This document shows positions 7,624 through 14,167 of a DNA stretch of 33,596 nt, piece after piece (the stretch's first letter is position 1; every line of letters begins with the position of its first letter). This DNA comes from Dyella silvatica (GTDB lineage: Bacteria; Pseudomonadota; Gammaproteobacteria; Xanthomonadales; Rhodanobacteraceae). Below the pieces are notes generated by a model. The model had not been told where the DNA came from, made no database searches, and saw only the letters and a list, made by a program, of their open reading frames with translations. The stretch is taken from the NCBI RefSeq assembly GCF_026283955.1, contig NZ_JAPDPE010000052.1, forward strand, positions 1 to 33,596, read 5' to 3'. Position numbers and translations under genes: made by a program.

Positions 7624-8723
7624 TGAACGACGCTCGCCGTTACTGCAACCTGCCTTCACCCTTTCCGATGAAGCGCGGCGGCGAGCTGCACAGCGCCCAT
7701 GTCGCTTACGAAACCTGGGGCGAGCTGAGCGCCGCGCGCGACAATGCGCTGCTGATCCTCACCGGCCTGTCCCCCAGCGCTCACGCCACCTCCAGCAGCG
7801 AAGACCCGGAGCCGGGCTGGTGGGAGGCGATGATCGGCCCAGGCAAAGCCATCGATACGCAACGCTGGTTTGTCATTTGCGTGAACTCGCTCGGCAGCGA
7901 CAAAGGCTCAACCTGCCCCGCCTCGATCGACCCCGCCACCGGCCAAGCCTATCGATTGAGCTTTCCCGAACTGGCACTGGAAGATGTCGCCAACGCGGCG
8001 CACATCGCAGTGACTCATCTAGGCATCCAGCAGCTGGCCTGCCTGATCGGCTGTTCCATGGGCGGCATGAGCGCGCTGGCCTACATGCTGCTGCACCCCG
8101 GCAGCGTACGCACGCATATCAGCGTGGATACCGCGCCCCAGGCGCAGCCATTTGCCATCGCCATCCGCTCATTGCAGCGCGAGGCTATCCGGCTCGATCC
8201 GCATTGGAACGAAGGCCATTACGACAACGCGCGCTATCCCGACACCGGCATGAGCATCGCGCGCAAACTCGGTGTCATCACCTACCGCTCAGCAATGGAA
8301 TGGAACGGCCGCTTCGCCCGCATCCGGCTCGATGCCGAACAACGCGATGAGGATCCATTCGGCCGGGAGTTCGAAGTCGAGTCGTATCTGGAGGGCCATG
8401 CACAGCGTTTTGTGCGCAACTTCGACCCCAACAGCTACCTCTACCTGTCGCGCGCCAGCGACTGGTTCGACATTGCCGAATATGGCCATGGCAGCGTGCT
8501 TGAAGGCCTTAAGCGCATCCATATCGAGCAGGCCATGGTGATCGGTGTCAGCACCGACATCCTGTTTCCACTGGAGCAGCAGGAACAAATCGCCGAGGGG
8601 CTGCAAGCGGCCGGTGCGGCGGTTGAATTCGTCGCCCTCAATTCGCCCCAGGGGCACGATGCCTTTCTGGTCGATATAGACAATTACAGCCGGGCCATTG
8701 GCGGCTTTCTCACGCGCCTGTGA
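7623..8723 (+). CDS. MetX-family acyltransferase, probably serine O-succinyltransferase
   Basis: This 366-residue alpha/beta-hydrolase-fold enzyme is of the homoserine O-acetyltransferase (MetX) family. The catalytic triad is visible: Ser145 in GCSMGGM, Asp312 in STDILFP and His345 in PQGHDAFL. The sequence resembles the Xanthomonadales members that were shown to succinylate L-serine (SST), feeding cysteine synthesis, more than classical homoserine acetyltransferases. That substrate call is inferred from recalled similarity; homoserine O-succinyl- or acetyltransferase remains possible. ATG 7623 overlaps the ccmI stop (TGATG), so it is translated from the ccm message. The next gene, a cysteine dioxygenase relative, consumes cysteine or a related thiol, so both neighbours are consistent with thiol metabolism. 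Confidence 0.85.
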   Translation: MNDARRYCNLPSPFPMKRGGELHSAHVAYETWGELSAARDNALLILTGLSPSAHATSSSEDPEPGWWEAMIGPGKAIDTQRWFVICVNSLGSDKGSTCPASIDPATGQAYRLSFPELALEDVANAAHIAVTHLGIQQLACLIGCSMGGMSALAYMLLHPGSVRTHISVDTAPQAQPFAIAIRSLQREAIRLDPHWNEGHYDNARYPDTGMSIARKLGVITYRSAMEWNGRFARIRLDAEQRDEDPFGREFEVESYLEGHAQRFVRNFDPNSYLYLSRASDWFDIAEYGHGSVLEGLKRIHIEQAMVIGVSTDILFPLEQQEQIAEGLQAAGAAVEFVALNSPQGHDAFLVDIDNYSRAIGGFLTRL

Positions 8724-8790
8724 GCGGCCCTGACATTCATCTAACTGCCACACTGCTAAGATGCGTCGGCATCAAGCACACGAGAACACC

Positions 8791-9372
8791 ATGTCTACTC
8801 TCGAATTCCCCGGTTATCGCAAGCTGATCGACACCATTGATGCAGCCGTCGTCGAAGGCTCCACTCACGCCATCACCGACCACCTGCGCCATAGCCTGTG
8901 CCAGCTGATCCGCAGCAAAGAGGTGAAACTGCCCGACTGTGTGTTCGAGGCCGCCGAAGATCACTACGCCCGGCGCGAGCTTTACCACAGTGAAGAGCAT
9001 GGCTATTGCGTCGTGGCGATGACCTGGGGCCCAGGCCAAGGCACCCCCATTCACGACCACTCCGGCATGTGGTGCGTGGAAGGCGTCTGGAGCGGCGAGC
9101 TCGAGGTGGTTCAGTACCAGCAGCTCAACGACGAAACCGGTCAGTGGCGTTTTCAGCCGGTCGGCTCGATCCAGGCCGGCCCCGGCTCCGCCGGCAGCCT
9201 GATCCCGCCGCACGAGTACCACACCATCCGCAATCCCAGCACCGACGCCATCGCCGTCAGCCTGCACATTTACTCGGGCCAGATGACCCAGTGCGCCGTA
9301 TTCAAGCCGCTGAAAGAAAATCTTTGCTATGAGCGCCAAGAACGCAAATTAGGTCTCGACCCGATCCATTGA
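8791..9372 (+). CDS. Cysteine dioxygenase-family thiol dioxygenase
   Basis: This is a 193-residue cupin with the mononuclear-iron ligands His88 and His90 in PIHDHSG, and a third histidine in PPHEYHTIRN (His141 or His144). An arginine pair at 61-62 sits where the family binds the substrate carboxylate. The family oxidises cysteine to cysteine sulfinate or, in relatives, 3-mercaptopropionate; the sequence alone does not decide between them. An in-frame ATG at 8761 exists, but ATG 8791 (MSTLEFPGY) gives the usual N-terminus. It lies 67 bases after the acyltransferase gene and 25 bases before tRNA-Leu, whose probable -35 lies in its last codons. Confidence 0.87.
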   Translation: MSTLEFPGYRKLIDTIDAAVVEGSTHAITDHLRHSLCQLIRSKEVKLPDCVFEAAEDHYARRELYHSEEHGYCVVAMTWGPGQGTPIHDHSGMWCVEGVWSGELEVVQYQQLNDETGQWRFQPVGSIQAGPGSAGSLIPPHEYHTIRNPSTDAIAVSLHIYSGQMTQCAVFKPLKENLCYERQERKLGLDPIH

Positions 9373-9384
9373 ACCGTGCATAAT
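9356..9384 (+). promoter_or_regulatory. Probable sigma70 promoter of tRNA-Leu
   Basis: TCGACC (9356-9361) and CATAAT (9379-9384) are spaced by 17 bases, and the -10 ends 13 bases before the mature tRNA 5' end. The -35 lies in the last codons of the dioxygenase gene. Only the -10 is strong. Confidence 0.45.
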
Positions 9385-9397
9385 GCGCGGCTTGAAT

Positions 9398-9483
9398 GCC
9401 GGTGTGGCGGAATGGTAGACGCGGTGGACTCAAAATCCACTGGCAGCGATGTCGTGTAGGTTCGAGTCCTATCACCGGTACCA
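9398..9483 (+). tRNA. tRNA-Leu (anticodon CAA)
   Basis: This is a class II tRNA with a long variable arm and encoded CCA. The acceptor 5' strand GCCGGTG pairs with CACCGGT, discriminator A, then CCA. The anticodon stem is GTGGA/TCCAC with loop CTCAAAA, giving anticodon CAA, which reads UUG. The T-arm is GGTTCGAGTCC-like. The first acceptor pair is G1-U72, a wobble, where the homologous E. coli tRNA has G-C. The gene is immediately followed by a rho-independent terminator and marks the start of sparse accessory DNA. Confidence 0.95.
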
Positions 9484-9600
9484 AGTAAGGGTTTCAGGCT
9501 ATACCAGCCAGACCCATGAAAGCTCAAAAGCCCGCCTAACCGCGGGCTTTTTCATGTCTGAAGCTAACGGTATTTGGCGGATTTTCCGGCGGCATCCGTG
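9475..9600. repeat. Direct repeat copy 1: tRNA-Leu 3' end, terminator and flank
   Basis: The stretch beginning TACCAAGTAAGGG at the tRNA 3' end and running through the terminator to CGGCGGCATCC recurs in diverged form at about 10881-10985, in the same orientation. Shared blocks include CTCAAAAGCCCGC, GCGGGCTTTTTCATG and TATTTGGCGG/CATTTGGCGG. Copy 1 has about 15 extra bases ahead of the terminator. The arrangement resembles att-type duplication at a tRNA or an old tandem duplication. Confidence 0.7.
9526..9552 (+). terminator. Rho-independent terminator after tRNA-Leu
   Basis: AAAAGCCCGC (9526-9535) pairs with GCGGGCTTTT (9542-9551) across a six-base loop, followed by a short T run. It would terminate the tRNA-Leu transcript about 40 bases after CCA. 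Confidence 0.85.
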
Positions 9601-9752
9601 TCTGTTGCCGTCGCGGAGAGCGAGATACCGTCAAACTCATCTTGCTTCGCCGCACATTCGCCACAAGTGCCGTCAAATGCTCCCATGCGATTGATGAGGC
9701 GAGCGAAAGCGATAGGCATCGTGCAATGCCAGTGCTCATGCTCGCGCACCAA
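9564..9752 (-). CDS. Possible small protein with a CxxC motif
   Basis: This frame of 62 codons starts at TTG 9752 (or GTG 9749) and ends at TAG 9564-9566, inside the direct repeat. The peptide has a His-rich start, a plausible helix IAFARLINRMGAFDG and the motif CGECAAKQDEFDG, which looks protein-like. There is no clear ribosome binding site. The family is unknown to me. It lies downstream, on the same strand, of the secreted protein gene. It may be a decayed or phage-derived gene, or spurious. Confidence 0.3.
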   Translation of the reverse strand: MVREHEHWHCTMPIAFARLINRMGAFDGTCGECAAKQDEFDGISLSATATDTDAAGKSAKYR

Positions 9753-9766
9753 GACGCTGAAATAGG

Positions 9767-9796
9767 CGAGAGGCCCAGTCGCAGCGAGGCCTCTCG
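9767..9796 (-). terminator. Hairpin downstream of the secreted-protein gene
   Basis: CGAGAGGCC (9767-9775) and GGCCTCTCG (9788-9796) form a perfect nine-base stem with a 12-base loop. It lies 11 bases past the stop of the minus-strand gene at 9807. The following T content is modest, so it may be a weak terminator or mRNA stabiliser. Confidence 0.5.
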
Positions 9797-9806
9797 ACCA
9801 AACAAA

Positions 9807-10316
9807 TCAGATACCGCGTGGGCAGATAAATCCTTCGCGGAACTCACAGCTGTTCGCGTAGTAAGCCGTTTGCACCCAACTACCGTCGACAGCGGACCCG
9901 GACCACGTAAAGCTCCACTCCTGATAAACAGTGTAGGTCTGGCTCGTGATGTTGATTTCCTGACCGGGCGTGCCATTCACTGGAAGCGGCATCGGCGGAC
10001 CACGGTCGGGTGGAACAGGCGTAACGTCAGCAGCTGACATCGCCGTGGTCTCGCTGCGGATAGTCACCGTCACCCGCCCCGCACCGTCGAGCTGCGATGT
10101 GCCATCAGCACGACGCAGAGTGGGCTGCGCGGCGTTCTCGCGATCAATCCAGGCTTTCCATTCCTTGTAACCGCTCGAACCAGGGGTGAGAACAAAGGTG
10201 CGTTTGATGGAGGTGGTGGAGTAAGGCGCAGCCTCTTGCGGCGCGCCAGTCGAAAACGCCGAGATACTGACAAAACCGAGGACCAATGCAGCGAGAGTTT
10301 CCTTTGCAAATTTCAT
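9807..10316 (-). CDS. Secreted hypothetical protein
   Basis: This 169-residue protein has a signal peptide at the N-terminus (MKFAKETLAALVLGFVSISA, cleavage probably near FSTGA-P). The mature part is polar, with a proline-rich linker around PVPPDRGPPMPLPVNG. Two cysteines near the C-terminus (NSCEFREGFICPRG) could form a disulfide. I do not recognise a family. ATG 10316 is chosen over an upstream extension because AAGGAG lies six bases before it and the signal peptide begins there. The gene sits alone between two copies of the tRNA-Leu downstream repeat, so it may be cargo of a small inserted element. Its upstream region is AT-rich and holds a perfect 16-bp palindrome. Confidence 0.65.
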   Translation of the reverse strand: MKFAKETLAALVLGFVSISAFSTGAPQEAAPYSTTSIKRTFVLTPGSSGYKEWKAWIDRENAAQPTLRRADGTSQLDGAGRVTVTIRSETTAMSAADVTPVPPDRGPPMPLPVNGTPGQEINITSQTYTVYQEWSFTWSGSAVDGSWVQTAYYANSCEFREGFICPRGI

Positions 10317-10398
10317 AAAGGCTCCTTCGTAATCCTTTGATTGCTTGATAACTCCTTGATTACCTACTTTCGCGACGTAAGCAGCCGCGATCGTTGTG

Positions 10399-10453
10399 GC
10401 GACGAAGAGTCGCCATCGCAAGATTACAAGGAAAATCGTAACGATATCGTTAC
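10399..10453. promoter_or_regulatory. Inverted repeats upstream of the secreted-protein gene
   Basis: GTAACGATATCGTTAC at 10438-10453 is a perfect 16-bp palindrome. Next to it, GGCGAC and GTCGCC form an inverted repeat with a five-base spacer at about 10399-10415. Both lie 80-140 bases upstream of the minus-strand start in locally AT-rich DNA, a plausible operator region. No regulator can be named. Confidence 0.4.
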
Positions 10454-10577
10454 ATTTTGCGATTTCAAAGTTTACGAAACTATGCGCAACAATATCTCTC
10501 GAAAGATACAGCGCAGGTACGTTCGGCAGTTGCAACGCCTTGCCAGCTGATTTTTTACAACAACCGCTAGACACTCG

Positions 10578-10600
10578 AGCCGCCCCCAGGCGGCTTTCTC
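10578..10600 (+). terminator. Terminator-like hairpin
   Basis: AGCCGCC (10578-10584) pairs with GGCGGCT (10589-10595) around a CCCA loop, followed by TTCTC. No convincing plus-strand gene lies upstream, so it may be a relic of a lost gene or act on a short transcript. Confidence 0.45.
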
Positions 10601-10880
10601 ATGTCCGCAGTACAACCAAAGGGGGCACCAATGGCACTAACGCAGTCTAGAGAACCGTAGTGAAGCAGGCTGCACAGGGCCGAATCACCCCGATTCTGTG
10701 ATGCTCATTCACGCTAGTTAACAGCTTTGTGCTGAGATCACTTTGCAGTGTAGGCACGCTCGGTGGCCGTTCGGGTCACATGGGTAAGCAGTTCGATCAG
10801 CCAAACACGGTTACTGCCTATGACGCGGTGCGTGACGCCGTTTAGCAAGTCATCGGAGACGTCTTTCGCGATTCCAATGA
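10601..10880. other. Gene-free stretch, possible decayed coding remnant
   Basis: I see no supported gene here. From 10780 a plus frame reads MGKQFDQPNTVTAYDAVRDA, meets an in-frame TAG at 10843-10845, and continues QVIGDVFRDSNEDTK to TAA 10891-10893. That is protein-like and may be the end of a decayed gene, but support is weak. Confidence 0.3.
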
Positions 10881-10985
10881 AGATACCAAGTAAGGGGCCA
10901 TGCCAGCCGCTCAAAAGCCCGCTTAACTGCGGGCTTTTTCATGCCTGGAGCAACGGCATTTGGCGGCATTTCCGACGGCATCCAT
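10881..10985. repeat. Direct repeat copy 2 of the tRNA-Leu downstream region
   Basis: It begins GATACCAAGTAAGGGG and matches the sequence following tRNA-Leu through the terminator hairpin to GACGGCATCC. The 5' tRNA body is absent. Bases differ at several positions, including compensatory changes in the hairpin loop region, so the duplication is old or came from a related donor. With copy 1 it brackets about 1.3 kb. Confidence 0.7.
10915..10943 (+). terminator. Second copy of the tRNA-Leu terminator
   Basis: AAAAGCCCGC, a short loop TTAACT and GCGGGCTTTTT form the same hairpin as after tRNA-Leu, here with no tRNA upstream. Confidence 0.7.
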
Positions 10986-10993
10986 AAAACAAG

Positions 10994-11021
10994 AAGGCCG
11001 GCATCGATAGATCGCCGGCCT
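10994..11021 (-). terminator. Rho-independent terminator of the minus-strand gene at 11043
   Basis: On the minus strand AGGCCGGC pairs with GCCGGCCT and is followed by TCTTGTTTTAT. It lies about 20 bases beyond the stop of the 72-residue gene. Confidence 0.7.
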
Positions 11022-11042
11022 CACGATGGTCGATCAGGAGTA

Positions 11043-11261
11043 TCAGGCTTGCGAATCGGTAGCTTGCGAATCAGCGTTGTTCGACTCAGCCTCACCCTCT
11101 TCCTTCTTTTCGACTAATGACTCAAGCGCACCGGCGCCCTTGAATCCAGCGACGGCGGCCAGGCCTTTGGTCAGCAGCCCGGCATTCGGGTCGAGTTTCT
11201 CAGCAGCCTCGACAGCAGCCACGGCACCTGCAACTTCACCCAAGGTATCTAGAATTCCCAT
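11043..11261 (-). CDS. Small hypothetical protein, alanine-rich with acidic tail
   Basis: This 72-residue protein has a helical, alanine-rich N-terminal half (MGILDTLGEVAGAVAAVEAA) and a charged tail EKKEEGEAESN followed by an ATDSQATDSQA repeat, the DNA of which is an imperfect direct repeat at about 11048-11075. There is no convincing signal peptide; amphipathic helices are likely. ATG 11261 is preceded by a GAGG-type ribosome binding site, and a longer in-frame extension upstream lacks one. The family is unknown. A good terminator follows, supporting a real single-gene transcript. Confidence 0.6.
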   Translation of the reverse strand: MGILDTLGEVAGAVAAVEAAEKLDPNAGLLTKGLAAVAGFKGAGALESLVEKKEEGEAESNNADSQATDSQA

Positions 11262-11374
11262 GACAACCTCTACGCTGATTGGAGCGATGAGCATGCTGTC
11301 GCGGTGATTACTGCCAAGTGAATACAAGCGCAGGTTATTTCGTAAAATTTGAATGACTGCCGGTCGTTTAGCCA

Positions 11375-11665
11375 CCCGGGCCTTTCGGAAATGCCGGGTC
11401 GCAGCTGACGCTCAAACATGTCGGAAAACCGCTATGCCCAGCAGCACTTTTTGTGCCGCTGCTTAAGAATGACAAAAAAAGCGCCCCGGAAGAGGCGCTA
11501 AGGTGGGTGATCGGGGGACGACCACCCAGGGGGCATTACCCGAGACCAGAGCCTTCCGGATGAATGCACCCGCCAAATGATGGGTGCAAGACAGGATGGT
11601 TCTCGAGCGTCGCTATTAAGCTCGTTTTCCCGGCCGGGTTCTGTAGGGGCTTACCTACAGCGCGT
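11375..11665. other. Gene-free stretch rich in hairpins
   Basis: I see no gene here. It contains a minus-strand terminator (11474-11499), an inverted repeat TGCACCC/GGGTGCA near 11566-11590, and a perfect hairpin CTGTAGG (11641-11647)/CCTACAG (11654-11660). It may be the 3' region of a decayed minus-strand gene or an unrecognised small RNA. Confidence 0.4.
11474..11499 (-). terminator. Rho-independent terminator, minus strand
   Basis: On the minus strand AGCGCC (11499-11494) pairs with GGCGCT (11485-11480) and is followed by a run of seven T. It would end a transcript coming from the region 11500-11950. Confidence 0.75.
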
Positions 11666-11727
11666 GTACGCCTTAGCCACGCGGTGATGTCTGGTATCGG
11701 CCGGCGATTGTGGGCAGAGACTGAGGC

Positions 11728-11944
11728 TTAGCCGCAACGCAGATCCTGCTCGGCATCCACGACATCGCGCCAGCTGCCGTCGCTTTCCTGAACCTGGATC
11801 GGAGGATGCCGGCGCCCGTAAGCCCTGGCCAACCTTGAGCGCATGGCGAGAGCGGTAAGTGCCCATGCGAGCCACTTCGCCGCGGACCACCCACATGGCG
11901 CTTGCGCTATAGGGCACAAACAAACGAACACTTTCCGGAATCAT
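11728..11944 (-). pseudogene. Frameshifted small hypothetical gene
   Basis: From ATG 11944 the frame reads MIPESVRLFVPYSASAMWVV and continues plausibly to about residue 43 (ALKVGQGLR). It then loses protein-like character, while a neighbouring frame continues HPPIQVQESDGSWRDVVDAE to a TAA at 11728-11730. Joining them needs one indel near 11815-11822. The joined product would be about 70 residues. The family is not recognised. A terminator lies further down on the same strand. A sequencing error is an alternative explanation. Confidence 0.45.
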
Positions 11945-12123
11945 GGCGCTTACCTCAGACGTCTTAAACAGCGACGGTCAAGTCAAGCCAATAGATCGGA
12001 ACGACAGATCAAACAAGAACAGCTACGGCTCGAAGAAAACACGTCGCGGTGTGATAGCGGCTATTTTCATGGCTGACTGTGGCAGGAGATGGTAAGCACC
12101 ATGTCAGCTTGGCGTCAGCTTGG

Positions 12124-14070
12124 CTACAACTCGCGGGCAACGCGAAAACCTACCCTGCCGCTACGCACGCTGGCGTCGGCACCCTGCCGATAGGCCGAGC
12201 GCACTTGATTGGGCGAACTGCCCCAAGAGCCACCGCGCACTACCCGCACGGCGCAGCCCGGGTTGACCCATGCACTACTGCCGTGAGGGGCGCGAATGTA
12301 GTTGTCGTGCCAGCAATCCTGCACCCAACTGGAAACATTGCCGTTGATGTCATACAAGCCAAACGGATTGGCGGCAAAACTCATCACTGGCGCTGGCCCC
12401 CAGTAACCGTCGCGATAACCGGCAAAGGCATTACTCCAGCGTCGCCCGCTTTGCGAGCGATCGGCGCTGCCGGTGAGGTTTTCGACTTTGCTGGTCGGCG
12501 TACCGCCGCCCCACCAATAACGCGTTGTCGTACCGCCGCGCAGGGCATACTCGAACTCCGCCTCACTGGGCAGGCGATAGTGCTTGCCGGTGCGTTCGCT
12601 AAGCCAGTCAGCGTAGGCCTTGGCATCGTTCCACGAGATATTGACCACCGGCAGCTTGTCTTCCGCTGGACGCCCGGCATAGTCGTCCTGCCAATTGGCA
12701 TCCGAGTCATCGCGCAAGGCGCCGCTGCGTTCGTCATATACGCTGGCGCCGCCCAGCTTTACCGAATCGGGCTGATAGCCACTGGCCTTAACGAACTCGC
12801 GGAACTGGCCTACCGTAATCGCCGAGCGAGCCAACGCAAAACCCTTGTCGATGGCCACGTCACGCTGTGGAATTTCCGCGTCGCTACGCCCCTCTTCATT
12901 GTCCGGTGCACCCATTTTGAAGCTGCCGGTGGGGATCACCAACATCGCCGGCGTCTGCCCGGGCATGTCCACATAGTGATCGTTGAACACCTGCCCCGGC
13001 TTGTAATTGGCGTATAGCCGAGCATTGGTCAGACGCACTTGAAAATCGTCCAGCCCCGGCATGTCGGGGCTGATCGCCTGCGCCTGCCCGGCCAATTGCT
13101 GGGCCAGAGCCAGATTGCCGCCATCCAGGGCCGAGCGCGCCTGGGTCAACACCCCACTGGCGCGCTGGTTGCGCATGCCTTCGACGCGGGTATGGACGTC
13201 ATGCAACTGCACTGAAGCGGGCAGCACCGCCGCGGCGTCAGCCAGGGCTTGGTCGGCCCCACTGAAATCGTTCTGCGCCACTGCGGCCAAGGCCCGATCC
13301 AGCACTGCCCGCTGCACTTGCAACACGCCTTGCTGGGCTACGGCATTGTCAGGATCGAGCTTCTGCACCTGGCGGTAGAGTTCCAGCGCGTTGCCGCCCG
13401 TGGGCTGGTCCGCCTTGCCTTGTTGCAACAAGCTGGCAGCCTTCGCCAGCAAGGGGCGCGCCTCATTCAGTGTCTTCAGCTGCTTGGTCAGTGTGACCAC
13501 GTCTTCTTCGGCGTTGGGCAGGGTTTTCAAGGCCGTCAGCAGGTCTGTCGCGGATTCGGCGTCGCCCACGGCGATATCCTGGCCGATCTCAGCCACCAGG
13601 CGGGCACGAACCTCGTAAAGCCCCTGGGCCGCGCGGCGACTATCGGGCTTGTCTTTCAGCGCTTGCGTGTACAGCGCGGCGGCACTGCTTTTATCCCCGA
13701 CCAGCTGCCCGGCGTGCAACGCCTTGCCAGCGCGCTCCAACAAGGCCTGGATCTCCGGCGTATCGGCGCTGAGTTGCTCGGGCAAATGGGTGTTCTTGTG
13801 ATCAAGGCGGGCCGCAATGACCTCGGTCGGCGCCAGCGTCAGCGGCGGCCCGGCATCGATCTCCGACGTATTGGCCGCGGTGAATGCCGCTTTACCGAAT
13901 GACGCTGTGGAAGTCGGCCCCAGGTTCATCGCACGGCTGGCGGTCACCTGCGACGGATCGACGTGAAACACCCGCGGAAAAAAGTGATAGACCAATGCCA
14001 TGCCAAGCACAGCCACACCGACAGCCCCGCCAAGAGAGCGCTGACGACGTACGGTTTCCTTGCTCGGCAT
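12124..14070 (-). CDS. Membrane-anchored SUMF1/formylglycine-generating-enzyme-domain protein
   Basis: This is a 648-residue protein. A single membrane segment near 13-30 is followed by a long alpha-helical, TPR-like region (about 95-370) with repeated DNAVAQQGV/LAAVAQNDFSGADQALADA-type helices. The C-terminal 250 residues are an FGE-sulfatase (SUMF1/EgtB/PvdO) fold: IPTGSFKMGAPDNE, NISWNDAKAYADWLSERTGK, YRLPSEAEFEYALRGG, NPFGLYDINGNVSSW and VVRGGSW, ending SVRSGRVGFRVAREL. Two cysteines (in DCWHDNY and NPGCAV) lie in the region that carries the catalytic pair in true formylglycine enzymes, but equivalence is unproven and no sulfatase is nearby. It is probably periplasmic. The start ATG 14070 is preceded by AGGAAG. 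It is divergent from rnd. Confidence 0.87.
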   Translation of the reverse strand: MPSKETVRRQRSLGGAVGVAVLGMALVYHFFPRVFHVDPSQVTASRAMNLGPTSTASFGKAAFTAANTSEIDAGPPLTLAPTEVIAARLDHKNTHLPEQLSADTPEIQALLERAGKALHAGQLVGDKSSAAALYTQALKDKPDSRRAAQGLYEVRARLVAEIGQDIAVGDAESATDLLTALKTLPNAEEDVVTLTKQLKTLNEARPLLAKAASLLQQGKADQPTGGNALELYRQVQKLDPDNAVAQQGVLQVQRAVLDRALAAVAQNDFSGADQALADAAAVLPASVQLHDVHTRVEGMRNQRASGVLTQARSALDGGNLALAQQLAGQAQAISPDMPGLDDFQVRLTNARLYANYKPGQVFNDHYVDMPGQTPAMLVIPTGSFKMGAPDNEEGRSDAEIPQRDVAIDKGFALARSAITVGQFREFVKASGYQPDSVKLGGASVYDERSGALRDDSDANWQDDYAGRPAEDKLPVVNISWNDAKAYADWLSERTGKHYRLPSEAEFEYALRGGTTTRYWWGGGTPTSKVENLTGSADRSQSGRRWSNAFAGYRDGYWGPAPVMSFAANPFGLYDINGNVSSWVQDCWHDNYIRAPHGSSAWVNPGCAVRVVRGGSWGSSPNQVRSAYRQGADASVRSGRVGFRVAREL

Positions 14071-14091
14071 GAGGTGGCTTCCTTTGAGCCT

Positions 14092-14116
14092 GCTATGGTG
14101 CGGCGCTTACCATAGC
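14092..14116. promoter_or_regulatory. Inverted repeat in the divergent promoter region of the SUMF1-domain gene and rnd
   Basis: GCTATGGT (14092-14099) and ACCATAGC (14109-14116) form a perfect eight-base inverted repeat with a nine-base spacer, between two divergent starts 97 bases apart. It may be an operator or overlap -10 elements (TATGGT in both directions). No regulator can be assigned. Confidence 0.4.
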
Positions 14117-14167
14117 CGATGACAGGATCATGAGTGAGCCTGTTTATCCGCTTTCGAAGGAACCTAA

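Noticed and set aside
12079-13017. Long plus-strand open frame of 312 codons
   Set aside because: It is antisense to the SUMF1-domain gene, whose motifs are unmistakable, and its translation shows no family features.
13249-13902. Plus-strand open frame of 217 codons
   Set aside because: Antisense shadow of the helical region of the SUMF1-domain gene.
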